Source: Oscillospiraceae bacterium
GTDB taxonomy: Bacteria > Bacillota > Clostridia > Oscillospirales > Oscillospiraceae
Reading direction: 5' to 3'
DNA: 64,000 nucleotides
Assembly (NCBI GenBank): GCA_902790375.1
Contig: CADARY010000005.1
Span: forward strand, 1 to 64,000
Under the pieces are notes generated by a model. That model saw only the letters and a list, made by a program, of their open reading frames with translations. It was not told the DNA's origin and made no database searches. Each line of letters opens with the position of its first letter. Position 1 is the first letter of the stretch. This document shows positions 16,535 through 24,276 of this stretch, one piece after another. The translations under genes were made by a program, and so were the position numbers.

Positions 16535-16563
16535 CTGACACGCCCGGGGATGATGGATATAAT
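16535..16563 (+). promoter_or_regulatory. Orphan promoter facing MITE copy 2
   Basis: CTGACA (16535-16540), 17-bp spacer, TATAAT (16558-16563). About 20 nt downstream an ATG opens a frame of only six codons (MKTFYP) that stops at the MITE edge. The remaining sequence of 16455-16600 shows no gene. Confidence 0.45.
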
Positions 16564-16600
16564 ATTTCATATTAGAACCTCATGAAAACCTTTTATCCCT

Positions 16601-16831
16601 GAAGGCAATACCGCATAATTCGGCAAGAGCAGATCCTGAGAAAACTTGGGTTCTGATAAAGGCACTTTTTCGCAGATGTGCTTAAGTAAGCGTCCAAATC
16701 TTTGATTTGGCTAACGCGAACTTATGCATGTGAGCGAAGCGAATCGTATTGTGTACCTCAAGAAAAAGGCTCGAAATCAGGGCACAAATTTTCCAGGAGA
16801 TGCCGCAGGCGGATTGTGCGGTGTTGCCTTA
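16601..16831. mobile_element. MITE copy 2 (longest copy, about 227 bp, imperfect palindrome)
   Basis: Body 16603-16829, starting AGGCAATACCGCATAATTCGG and ending GCGGATTGTGCGGTGTTGCCT; the right flank is TA (16830-16831), the left flank GA. The left and right halves are imperfect inverted copies of each other, with a middle segment (16681-16755) not found in the other copies. No ORF of its own. Its right edge supplies the last base of the TAA stop of the minus-strand gene at 16829-17263. Confidence 0.75.
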
Positions 16832-17263
16832 AAGATAGCCTCTCAGATTGACGCTGAGCTGAGACTCCAGATGAATGAGGCGCTTGGTGATGTCCTTGGA
16901 CAGCTCGTCCGCCGCCTGGTACTGGTTCAGATAGCGGTTGAGGGACTTGACGCCCATGTTGCACCCGTCGGTCATGAGGTCGGCGATGGTGGCGTCGGAT
17001 TCGTCCATGGCAAGCTTCATGCTGGTTTTCACCCAGCTCATCTTCCGGGCAACGGGGTTTGGGCTCTTGCCCCGGTCCTGAAAGCGGTCAAGCTGCGTCT
17101 GGATCTCGGCGCCGAGCTTTGCATGCTCAAAGCGGCAGGTGTTCAGCAGATCCCGCAGCCCGGGGGCGTGGACGTAATCGACGACCTCGTCGATGGACCC
17201 GGTGCCCATGCGGATGCCCGCGTCGCACTCGCGCAGCAGCTTTATCGTGTCTTGTTCGATCAT
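16829..17263 (-). CDS. Four-helix protein, DUF2383/PA2169-like (tentative)
   Basis: 144 residues with AGGAG upstream. It is all alpha-helical with acidic and hydrophobic heptads and His/Glu residues typical of ferritin-like helical bundles (IEQDTIKLLRECDAGIRMGTG, RFEHAKLGAEIQTQLD, LNQYQAADELSKDITKRLI). It resembles the DUF2383/PA2169 four-helix-bundle family, but that is a judgement from pattern only. The stop TAA is formed at the junction with MITE copy 2, so the C-terminus may have been altered by the insertion. Function unknown. Confidence 0.6.
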   Translation of the reverse strand: MIEQDTIKLLRECDAGIRMGTGSIDEVVDYVHAPGLRDLLNTCRFEHAKLGAEIQTQLDRFQDRGKSPNPVARKMSWVKTSMKLAMDESDATIADLMTDGCNMGVKSLNRYLNQYQAADELSKDITKRLIHLESQLSVNLRGYL

Positions 17264-17345
17264 GCGGTTTGGCTCCTCTCAATAGCAGTAGGGATAGTTT
17301 GCGCGCCTTGCGGCAGACTATACGAAGAAAAAGTTTCTTTGCCTG

Positions 17346-17374
17346 TTGACAATGGGGGATTTGCACGCTATAAT
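17346..17374 (+). promoter_or_regulatory. Consensus promoter for gpx-ohrR
   Basis: Perfect TTGACA (17346-17351), 17-bp spacer, TATAAT (17369-17374), 61 nt upstream of the gpx start. Such a strong promoter fits a repressor-controlled operon. Confidence 0.85.
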
Positions 17375-17409
17375 CAATTTAGCAAAATCAATTGAACACA
17401 ATTAATTGA
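17374..17409 (+). promoter_or_regulatory. Candidate OhrR/MarR operator
   Basis: Repeated TCAATT half-sites overlap and follow the -10: TCAATTT (17374-17380), the palindrome TCAATTGA (17388-17395), and AATTGA (17404-17409) as an inverted partner of 17388-17393. AT-rich CAATT/AATTG palindromes are typical of OhrR-type sites, and the regulator is encoded in the same operon. Confidence 0.55.
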
Positions 17410-17435
17410 ACGAAAGCTTTGAAGGAGGCACACAC

Positions 17436-17978
17436 ATGAACGTATATGATTTCACCGTTACCGCCCAGGATGGCAGCCAGGTCGCCCTGAAGGACTATGC
17501 CGGCAAGGTTCTGCTGATCGTCAACACCGCCACCGCCTGCGGCTTCACGCCCCAGTACGCGCCCATGCAGGAGATCTATGATGAGTTCCACGAGAAGGGC
17601 CTTGAGATCCTGGACTTCCCCTGCAACCAGTTCGGCAACCAGGCCCCGGGCGAGGATGAGGAGATCCACAGCTTCTGCCAGGGCCGCTTCGGCATCACCT
17701 TCCCGCAGTTTTCCAAGATCGACGTCAACGGCGACGACGCTATCCCGCTCTACAAGTACCTGACCACCGCCACCACCTTTGAGGGCTTCGGCCACAGTCC
17801 CATGGCTCTGGCCATGGCCGGCATCGCCAGGAAGATGGACAAGGACTACAAGAATAACGGCAACATCAAGTGGAACTTCACCAAGTTCCTCATCGACCGC
17901 GAGGGCAACATCAAGGCCCGCTTTGAGCCGACTGCCGACATGAAGCTCGTGCGCGAGAAGATCGCGGAGTTGATTTGA
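17436..17978 (+). CDS. Glutathione peroxidase family thiol peroxidase
   Basis: 180 residues from the ATG at 17436 with AAGGAGG upstream. Family motifs: VLLIVNTATACGFTPQY, with the peroxidatic Cys35 (cysteine, not selenocysteine), LDFPCNQFGNQ, and WNFTKFLIDREGN near the C-terminus. Bacterial enzymes of this type usually reduce peroxides with thioredoxin. The stop TGA overlaps the ATG of the following regulator (TGATG), indicating coupled translation and control by that regulator. Confidence 0.93.
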   Translation: MNVYDFTVTAQDGSQVALKDYAGKVLLIVNTATACGFTPQYAPMQEIYDEFHEKGLEILDFPCNQFGNQAPGEDEEIHSFCQGRFGITFPQFSKIDVNGDDAIPLYKYLTTATTFEGFGHSPMALAMAGIARKMDKDYKNNGNIKWNFTKFLIDREGNIKARFEPTADMKLVREKIAELI

Positions 17979-18457
17979 TGCCCGAATACAAGGAGAGCCT
18001 GAGCGCGGATGATGCGCTGCTGCTGGACAATCAGCTCTGCTTTCCGCTCTATGCCTGCGCGCGGGAGGTGGTCAAGCGATATCGCCCCTTCCTGGATGAC
18101 CTGGGCCTGACCTATACCCAGTATATCGCCATGATGGTGCTGTGGGAGACGCCCTGCGTCAGCTCCCGCCAGCTCGGGCGGCGGCTTTTCCTGGATTCCG
18201 GCACCCTCACCCCGGTGCTTAAGCGCCTGGAGACTATGGGTTATGTAAACCGAAAACGGGACGAGAAGGACGAGCGCAACCTGATTGTCACCCTGACCGA
18301 GGCGGGGCAGGCACTCAAAGCGCGCGCCGCCTTTGTCCCGGGACAAATGGCCGCCTGCATCCGCATGGAGCCGCAGGACGCCATGCAGCTCTACACCCTG
18401 CTGCACCGTCTTCTGGACGGTATGCAGACCGGGGAGGACAGCGGCTGCGCCGAATAA
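17978..18457 (+). CDS. OhrR-like MarR-family redox regulator
   Basis: 159 residues. The N-terminus DNQLCFPLYACAREVVKRY carries Cys21 at the position of the OhrR peroxide-sensing cysteine, with a second Cys27. The winged helix follows (SSRQLGRRLFLDSGTLTPVL, then a KRLETMGYVNRKRDEKDERN wing). OhrR proteins repress peroxidase genes until an organic hydroperoxide oxidises the cysteine. It overlaps gpx and lies behind an operator-like palindrome, so autoregulation together with gpx is likely. Confidence 0.9.
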   Translation: MPEYKESLSADDALLLDNQLCFPLYACAREVVKRYRPFLDDLGLTYTQYIAMMVLWETPCVSSRQLGRRLFLDSGTLTPVLKRLETMGYVNRKRDEKDERNLIVTLTEAGQALKARAAFVPGQMAACIRMEPQDAMQLYTLLHRLLDGMQTGEDSGCAE

Positions 18458-18470
18458 AGTGATGATGCAT

Positions 18471-18516
18471 ACCGACCCTTTCAGATTCAAGGATCTGACA
18501 GGGTCGGTTTCACTTT
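18471..18516 (+). terminator. Terminator after ohrR
   Basis: Stem ACCGACCCT-TCAGAT / ATCTGA-AGGGTCGGT with one mismatch, then TTCACTTT. The 14-bp repeat array begins immediately after it. Confidence 0.7.
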
Positions 18517-18712
18517 ATGGAAACAAAATTAAGTAAACAAATATACGTAAACAAAACTATGTTAAAAATATTATGAAAACAAAATTATTGGAATAGAATT
18601 ATGAAAAGTAAATTACGTTAATAAAAATACGTAAATAAAATTACGTAAAGTAAAATACGTAAAGTAAAATACGTAAAGTAAAATACGTAAAGTAAATTAC
18701 GTAAAATAAATT
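18517..18712. repeat. AT-rich minisatellite: 14 tandem units of 14 bp
   Basis: Fourteen contiguous 14-nt units in perfect register, 196 bp in all. The consensus is AYGTAAA followed by about seven A/T-rich bases ending WT. The three central-right units (18643-18684) are identical ACGTAAAGTAAAAT; units to the left are progressively diverged. G+C is far below that of the rest of the window. The period is not a multiple of 3, and both strands carry stops, so it is non-coding. Function unknown. Confidence 0.92.
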
Positions 18713-18744
18713 ATGACAAGCGGGTTGCCCGGCCCGGCGCAGCT

Positions 18745-18874
18745 GCGAGACCGGAGGAGAACCGGGGACCGGGAAAACAGAGCAGGGGACCGGCAGAAGA
18801 ACGGAGCGGAGAGCAAGGGGAGAGAACGGGACAGGAAACCGGGGGAGAACGAAAAAAGCGCCGGGAGGAAAGAA
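18745..18874 (+). other. 130-nt T-free, purine-rich block
   Basis: From 18745 to 18874 the plus strand contains no T at all and is dominated by G and A (recurrent ACCGGGGA, GGGGAGAGAACGGG strings). It sits between the AT-rich array and the VanW promoter. Together the two blocks make an abrupt composition switch in an otherwise gene-dense region. No reading frame with gene-like features is seen. Confidence 0.85.
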
Positions 18875-18879
18875 TGGTG

Positions 18880-18908
18880 TTGATTTTGTGTCAGCACAAA
18901 CGTATAAT
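18880..18908 (+). promoter_or_regulatory. Promoter for the vanW-dut operon
   Basis: TTGATT (18880-18885), 17-bp spacer, TATAAT (18903-18908), 61 nt before the VanW start. Confidence 0.75.
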
Positions 18909-18968
18909 GATAAAATGAACACAGCCCGGGCGTCGCACTTTTGGCGGCGCTCAGGGAGGAGGATCTGT

Positions 18969-20564
18969 ATGAGAAAACTCGGGAGCTTTCTGGTCTATCT
19001 GCTCGCCTTTGCGGTGATCCTTGCCATGGCCGGCTTTTTTTACGGCTATTGGGTGGTAAGCGGGGATCGAAACCTCAGCTATGTCTATATCGGAGATGTG
19101 AATGTCAGCGGCCTGACTCCGGATGAGACGGAAAATCTGATGCGCAGCCGCGGCTGGGGCGACAAGGCGGAGACGCCGCTGGTCGTCACGGCCTTCCGGG
19201 GGGAACGCTTCCAGGTCGACCCGGTGCGCGCGGGCGTTGCCCTTCCGCTGGACGCGCTCGTGGACAAGGCCTACGCCGTAGGCCATGACAGCGACATTAT
19301 CAGCAACATAAAGACCGCCGCTTACGTCTATGAGCACGCGATCGATGTGAGCCGGGAGGGCCGCGCCGTTGACGTGGCCTATATCGACAGCCTTGTCAAT
19401 ACCTGTGTCGAGCGCATCGAGAACGGCATGGGCGAGGAGGGCTACAACGTGGATCCCCAGGCCGGCGTGATGACCATGATCAAGGGCGGCAGCGCTCTGG
19501 ACATCAACCGCGAGGATTTTCGCAACGCCATCATCTACGCTCTGGAGGCAGGGCAGAGCGAGCTCACCTATAACCGCCTCAATTCCGAGCCCAAGGCCCC
19601 CGATTTCGAGGCCATCCATTCCGAGCTGTGGAAGGAGCCCTCCGACGCCTATTATGTGGATGACGGGAGCTTCCGCGTGGTGGACGAGGTGGTCGGCTGC
19701 CGCTTTGACCCACAGCAGGCCAGAGAGATCTGGGATCGCGCTCAGCCGGGCGACGAGGTGAAAATCCCGCTGGAGATCATCTGGCCCCAGGTCACCGGCG
19801 AGCAGCTTCGCGGCCAGCTCTTCCACGATCTGCTGGGCGCCTGCCTGACCAAGTTCCCCAACTCCGGCGAGAACCGACGCAGCAACCTTCAGCTCTGCGC
19901 CTCCAAGATCAACGAGTACGTCGTCTACCCGGGCGAGGTGTTCTCGTATAACGAGGTGGTGGGCGAGCGCACCGAGGAGGCGGGCTTCAAGCCGGCCCCG
20001 GCCTACGTCGACGGCGCGGAGAAGGAGGAGATCGGCGGCGGCGCCTGCCAGGTCTCCAGCACCCTCTATGCCGCCACGGCCTTCGCCTTCCTGGAAACCG
20101 TGGAGCGCACCAGCCACATGTTCAAGGTCAGCTACATGCAGCGCGGCACCGACGCCACTGTCACCATCCCGGCCGAGGGCAAAACGATCGACTTCAAGTT
20201 CATGAACAACAAGAGCTACCCGATCAAGATCCTGGCCTACTTCAACAACGAAGAGAGCACCATCGGCGTGGAGGTCTGGGGCACGCTGGAGCCCTATGAC
20301 TACATGCCCGTTGAGTTTGACAATACCTACGGCTGGGAGCATGACTACGACCGGGTGATCGCCCCGGCCTATCCGGACCGCCCGGGCTACAAGATCAAGT
20401 TCAGCGTGGATACTTATAACTTTGAGGACGATTTCTCCACCGGCATCCGCACACTGACTCACCGCCTCGTCATCGACGAGAACGGCAATACCGTGGAGGA
20501 TCAGGTTCTGAACCCCGGTACCCCCGGCAACTACGCGCTCGATACCTATTATCAGCATCCGTAA
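18969..20564 (+). CDS. VanW-family cell-wall protein
   Basis: 531 residues from the ATG at 18969 (GGAGGA upstream). One N-terminal membrane helix (about 8-29), then two peptidoglycan-binding-like (PG_binding_4) segments, and a VanW domain at about 318-450 with its signatures YPGEVFSYNEVVGERTEEAG and IGGGACQVSSTLYAA. VanW domain proteins are common in Clostridia; the domain is linked to cell-wall binding but its chemistry is not established. dUTPase follows 15 nt downstream. Despite the family name it does not imply vancomycin resistance: no other van genes are present. Confidence 0.9.
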   Translation: MRKLGSFLVYLLAFAVILAMAGFFYGYWVVSGDRNLSYVYIGDVNVSGLTPDETENLMRSRGWGDKAETPLVVTAFRGERFQVDPVRAGVALPLDALVDKAYAVGHDSDIISNIKTAAYVYEHAIDVSREGRAVDVAYIDSLVNTCVERIENGMGEEGYNVDPQAGVMTMIKGGSALDINREDFRNAIIYALEAGQSELTYNRLNSEPKAPDFEAIHSELWKEPSDAYYVDDGSFRVVDEVVGCRFDPQQAREIWDRAQPGDEVKIPLEIIWPQVTGEQLRGQLFHDLLGACLTKFPNSGENRRSNLQLCASKINEYVVYPGEVFSYNEVVGERTEEAGFKPAPAYVDGAEKEEIGGGACQVSSTLYAATAFAFLETVERTSHMFKVSYMQRGTDATVTIPAEGKTIDFKFMNNKSYPIKILAYFNNEESTIGVEVWGTLEPYDYMPVEFDNTYGWEHDYDRVIAPAYPDRPGYKIKFSVDTYNFEDDFSTGIRTLTHRLVIDENGNTVEDQVLNPGTPGNYALDTYYQHP

Positions 20565-20579
20565 AAAAGAGGAGACAGC

Positions 20580-21068
20580 ATGTACAAGATCCAGTTTGCA
20601 AAGCTGCGGGAGGGCGCGGTGATCCCCTCGAAGCGCGAGGAGGATTCGGACTATGACCTCTATGCCTGCTTTGAGGAGGCGGAATTTGTCATCCCCGCCC
20701 TGTCCACACGCCTTATTCCCACCGGCATCATCAGCGCCTTCGGGCCGGAGCTCGGCGTCAAGTTCGAGGAGCGCGGCAGCAACACCAAATGGTGCGGCAT
20801 CGTCCAGGCCGGGGTAATCGACAGCGGCTACCGGGGGGAGTGGCTCTGCGCGATCTATAACGGCAATCCGCTGCCGGTGCATATCAGCAAGGCCGCGCAG
20901 GAGGTTCGGCGTCTGGAGGACCGGGTGCTGGTACCCTACGGCAAGGCGATCTGCCAGTTTCATGTGCGCGAGATCCCGCAAGTCGGGATCGAGGAGGTCG
21001 GCGTCGAGGCGGTGCTCGCCTGCGCGTCCGAGCGCGGCACGGGCAAGCTCGGCAGCAGCGGAAAGTAA
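20580..21068 (+). CDS. dut: dUTPase (dUTP diphosphatase)
   Basis: 162 residues with GAGGAG upstream. Trimeric dUTPase motifs in order: DSDYDLYA (motif 1), EERGSNTKW (motif 2), GVIDSGYRGE with the uracil-discriminating Tyr and catalytic Asp (motif 3), and a Gly-rich C-terminal arm RGTGKLGSSGK (motif 5). The enzyme converts dUTP to dUMP, keeping uracil out of DNA. It probably shares a transcript with VanW. It is slightly longer than typical bacterial dUTPases (about 150 residues) and motif 2 is ERGS rather than RSS, so it belongs to a divergent branch. Confidence 0.88.
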   Translation: MYKIQFAKLREGAVIPSKREEDSDYDLYACFEEAEFVIPALSTRLIPTGIISAFGPELGVKFEERGSNTKWCGIVQAGVIDSGYRGEWLCAIYNGNPLPVHISKAAQEVRRLEDRVLVPYGKAICQFHVREIPQVGIEEVGVEAVLACASERGTGKLGSSGK

Positions 21069-21075
21069 GAGCTGT

Positions 21076-21108
21076 CAAGGGCTGGGGAGATCCCGGCCCT
21101 TGCTTTTC
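21076..21108 (+). terminator. Terminator-like hairpin after dut
   Basis: CAAGGGC(T)GGG pairs with CC(C)GGCCCTTG with small mismatches, followed by CTTTT. Confidence 0.55.
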
Positions 21109-21233
21109 CAAATTTGCTAAAATCTTTCTCGCGCCGGGGCTTGCAGGGGCAAGATGGCTGTGCTATAATTAACATAACGTGTCCAAATCGACAGTTATGA
21201 ACATACCAGACAGAGTAACGGAGATTGATAGAG

Positions 21234-22523
21234 ATGAAAACAATAAGAAAGAGAACTGCGCTCATCCTCGCGCTCATGCTGTGCGTCGTCCTTGCACTGC
21301 CTGGTATGACGGCTTCGGCAGAGAATATCGGCACCTATCCCGTGGGGGAGGAGATGGGCTGGATTCAGTTTTATTCCAGCTCTCTGCCCATTGAAAGCTG
21401 CATCCTCTCCTCCGGTTATCTTCCCGCCGGCGTCCAGGTCATCGCGGAGGACTACGGCGTATACATCACCGGTATCCCCGAGACGACGGGCAATTTTGTC
21501 GCCGAATACCTTGTCATGACCACGGAGGCGGTCGACTCGGCCTACCTGAGCTTCACAGTGGCCACGGCCCCGACGCCCGCCCCGGCGGTGCAGGGCATCG
21601 TCATCACCAAGAGCCCCACCGGCGAGCATGTGGAGGCCGGCGGTACGGCCAAATTCGTTTCCCGCGCCAATAATTCCGAGCGTATCGTCTGGCGCCTTGT
21701 CAGCAACGACACCACCAACACCGTCCAGTGCACCGAAGCCGGTGAGTTCTTCCCCGGCATCCAGGTGTCCGGCCTCGGCACGGATACGCTGGTGCTCTCG
21801 AACATCCCGCGGACGCTCGACGGCTGGCGCGTGGAGGCCCAGTTCTGGAACGGGAACCGGCATGCCGAGTCCAACGGCGCGGAGATCACGATCGTTGACG
21901 AGAACGGTAACCCCATCCGCAACCAGCAGGTCGCAGCCACGCCTGTGCCCGCCCCGGCCTTTACCTTTGCGCCCTCGGTGGGCAGCAACGACATGCCCGT
22001 CAGCACCGAGGCCAAAACCGCCAACATCAGCATTCAGCCCATGAGCCGGGAGCTGCTGCCCGGCGAGGCCTATACCCTCAGCGTGATCGCGACCTCGCCA
22101 AACAACGGCGAGCTCAGCTATCAGTGGTACAGCGCTGCCACCAATAACCGCAGCGCGGCCCTGCCCATCAGCGGCGCTTCCGAGGCGAGCTACACCGTCA
22201 ACCAGAACGACGGCACCGCCTATTACTGGGTGGCCGTCTGGAACACGAAGGACGGCGCGCGCAGCCAGGCAGTCTATTCCGAGCCTGCCGAGATCCGCAT
22301 CGCCGTGCCTGCCACGCCCACGCCCATCCCCACGCCGACGCCGACACCCACGCCTGCCCCGCGGCAGAGCGGCCCGACGAATATCAGCTTCCAGCTCATC
22401 CTATTCGGCATTATCGGGGTGCTGGCCCTGATCGCCCTGATCGGCGTGGTGATTTATCTGCGCGCCGATGCCAAACAGCGGGCTGAAGAAGCTGCGCAGG
22501 ATCGGAAAAATAAGAAAGTCTGA
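21234..22523 (+). CDS. Membrane-anchored Ig-like surface protein
   Basis: 429 residues from the ATG at 21234. A signal peptide (TALILALMLCVVLALPGMTASA) is followed by Ig/cadherin-like beta domains: about 30-95, about 100-210 (IVITKSPTGEHVEAGGTAKF) and about 245-345 (LSYQWYSAATNNRSAALPISGAS, an Ig-like fold). A TPTPIPTPTP-rich stalk and a C-terminal helix (LILFGIIGVLALIALIGVVIYL) with a basic cytoplasmic tail end the protein. This is type I topology with the domains outside. There is no sortase motif. Ligand unknown. Confidence 0.8.
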   Translation: MKTIRKRTALILALMLCVVLALPGMTASAENIGTYPVGEEMGWIQFYSSSLPIESCILSSGYLPAGVQVIAEDYGVYITGIPETTGNFVAEYLVMTTEAVDSAYLSFTVATAPTPAPAVQGIVITKSPTGEHVEAGGTAKFVSRANNSERIVWRLVSNDTTNTVQCTEAGEFFPGIQVSGLGTDTLVLSNIPRTLDGWRVEAQFWNGNRHAESNGAEITIVDENGNPIRNQQVAATPVPAPAFTFAPSVGSNDMPVSTEAKTANISIQPMSRELLPGEAYTLSVIATSPNNGELSYQWYSAATNNRSAALPISGASEASYTVNQNDGTAYYWVAVWNTKDGARSQAVYSEPAEIRIAVPATPTPIPTPTPTPTPAPRQSGPTNISFQLILFGIIGVLALIALIGVVIYLRADAKQRAEEAAQDRKNKKV

Positions 22524-22534
22524 CACATAGAATA

Positions 22535-22570
22535 CAGAGCGTTCCCCCCTTTTTGGAACGCTCTGTTTTT
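22535..22570 (+). terminator. Terminator after the Ig-like surface protein
   Basis: 11-bp perfect stem CAGAGCGTTCC / GGAACGCTCTG (22535-22545, 22555-22565), then five T. Confidence 0.9.
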
Positions 22571-22794
22571 CTGCTGTTTAAAATGAAAGCCATAAATTGG
22601 TTTTTATACTGACTTTCAATAGAAACAAGAAAGCCTTTGCGGCGAGAATTGCGCCATGCTTCGGGAAAGCCCCTGGCCATATATCTCCATCATGCCCTTC
22701 GGGCTTTGCCTCGCCTTACACAATTCTGCCTTGCAAATCTTTGTCTGCTTTCTATCAAAACTTGGTATTATCTGACATTCCGGAGGGTGAAAAA

Positions 22795-24276
22795 ATGAAA
22801 GAAGAGTTCCGCGAACTGCTGCGTCAGCACGGACTGCATGAGATGCCCAAGGTGCTGCTGGCCGCCGCAGAATGCGCGCCCCTGTCCAAGACCGGCGGGC
22901 TTGCCGATGTGGTCGGCGCCCTGCCGAAAGCGCTGAGAGAGGTCGGCGTCGAGGTGCGTGTCATCACACCGTATCACCGCTGCATCAAGGACAAATATGC
23001 CGCCGAGGTCGAGCATATGTTTCATTTCTACATACGGCTCGGCTGGCGAAACTCCTATGTCGGCATTGAAAAGCTGATCGTGGACGGCATCACCGTCTAC
23101 CTCGTAGACAACGAGGATTATTTCGGCGACAGGATCTATCTCGGCGGCCTCAGGGAAGGGGAGCAGTACTCCTACTTCACAAGGGCCATCCTGGAAACGC
23201 TGCCGCGCCTGGACTTTGCCCCGGACGTGATCCACTGCAACGACTGGCACACGGCGATGCTGCCCATGCTGGGCCATACCCAGTACCGCGGCGGGATGCA
23301 GGACAGGTTAAAGTATCTGCTCACGATCCATAACATCTCCTTCCAGGGCAAGTTCGGCTTCGACTTCGTGCAGGATATGTTCGGCGTTGATCCCTGCTAC
23401 TATACGCCGGAGTTTATCGAGCTCAACGGATGCGCGGACTATCTCAAGGCAGGCTGCGTCTTTGCCGACCGTATCAATACCGTGAGCCCCAGCTACGCCG
23501 AAGAGATCAAAACACCCTACTTTGCCGAGGGGCTGGAGGGGATCCTGAACGCCCGTTCAAACGCTCTCACCGGCATCCTCAACGGCACCGACCAGGACTT
23601 CTTTAATCCTGAGACCGATCCCGCCCTGCCCGCCCGCTATACCCTTGCCGACAGAAAGCAGGGCAAGGCCGCGGCAAAGCTCCTGCTGCAGACCTCCATG
23701 GGCCTTGCGCAGCGCACGGACGTGCCGCTTTTCGCCATGGTCACCCGCATGACCGAGCAGAAGGGCTTTGATCTTGTGGCCTGTGTGCTCGACGACATGA
23801 TGTGCCGGGAGGATATGCAGTTTATGCTCCTCGGCACCGGGGATGAACGCTTTGAAAAATTCATGGCTGCCGCTGAGAAACGCTATCCCGGCAAGCTGTG
23901 CGCCTATATCGGGTACAAGGAGGAGCTGTCGCACCTGGTCTATGCCGCGAGCGACTTCTTCCTCATGCCCTCCCGCTTTGAGCCCTGCGGCCTCGGGCAG
24001 ATGATTGCCATGCGCTACGGCTCCGTGCCCGTCGTGCGCGAGACCGGCGGCCTCAAGGACACCGTGATCCCCTATAACCGCTTCCCCGAGGAGGGGAACG
24101 GCTTTTCCTTCCGCGACTTCGACGCCTGGGAGATGCGCGACGCCATGCGCCTTGCCATGGCCTGCTATAAGGAGCCGGAGGTCATGGAGGGGCTTATCAC
24201 AAACGCAATGAAGAAAAAATCCGGCTTTGAACATGCAGCCGAGGAATATGCGAGACATTATATATGGATGCTGTGA
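22795..24276 (+). CDS. glgA: Glycogen synthase (GT5, ADP-glucose)
   Basis: 493 residues from the ATG at 22795, with GGAGGG 8 nt upstream; the longer open frame is not used. The ADP-glucose-binding motif SKTGGLADVVGALPKAL is near residue 33, VIHCNDWHTAMLP near 150, LTIHNISFQGKFG near 180, and the C-terminal GT-B signature SRFEPCGLGQMIAMRYGSVPVVRETGGLKDTV near 400. It extends alpha-1,4-glucan chains. Its 3' end overlaps the following amylase-family gene by 13 nt, so both are translated from one message and act on the same polymer. A weak promoter (TTGTCT at 22741, TATTAT at 22766, 19-bp spacer) precedes it. Confidence 0.93.
   Translation: MKEEFRELLRQHGLHEMPKVLLAAAECAPLSKTGGLADVVGALPKALREVGVEVRVITPYHRCIKDKYAAEVEHMFHFYIRLGWRNSYVGIEKLIVDGITVYLVDNEDYFGDRIYLGGLREGEQYSYFTRAILETLPRLDFAPDVIHCNDWHTAMLPMLGHTQYRGGMQDRLKYLLTIHNISFQGKFGFDFVQDMFGVDPCYYTPEFIELNGCADYLKAGCVFADRINTVSPSYAEEIKTPYFAEGLEGILNARSNALTGILNGTDQDFFNPETDPALPARYTLADRKQGKAAAKLLLQTSMGLAQRTDVPLFAMVTRMTEQKGFDLVACVLDDMMCREDMQFMLLGTGDERFEKFMAAAEKRYPGKLCAYIGYKEELSHLVYAASDFFLMPSRFEPCGLGQMIAMRYGSVPVVRETGGLKDTVIPYNRFPEEGNGFSFRDFDAWEMRDAMRLAMACYKEPEVMEGLITNAMKKKSGFEHAAEEYARHYIWML

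Noticed and set aside
18517-18712. CRISPR array
   Set aside because: The 14-bp units are contiguous without unique spacers, and no cas genes are present.
18969-20564. Vancomycin resistance gene
   Set aside because: Only a VanW-domain wall protein is present; no vanHAX ligase or regulators. The family is common in susceptible Clostridia.
18951-20981. 676-codon minus-strand frame
   Set aside because: Antisense shadow across vanW and dut, both confidently identified on the plus strand.
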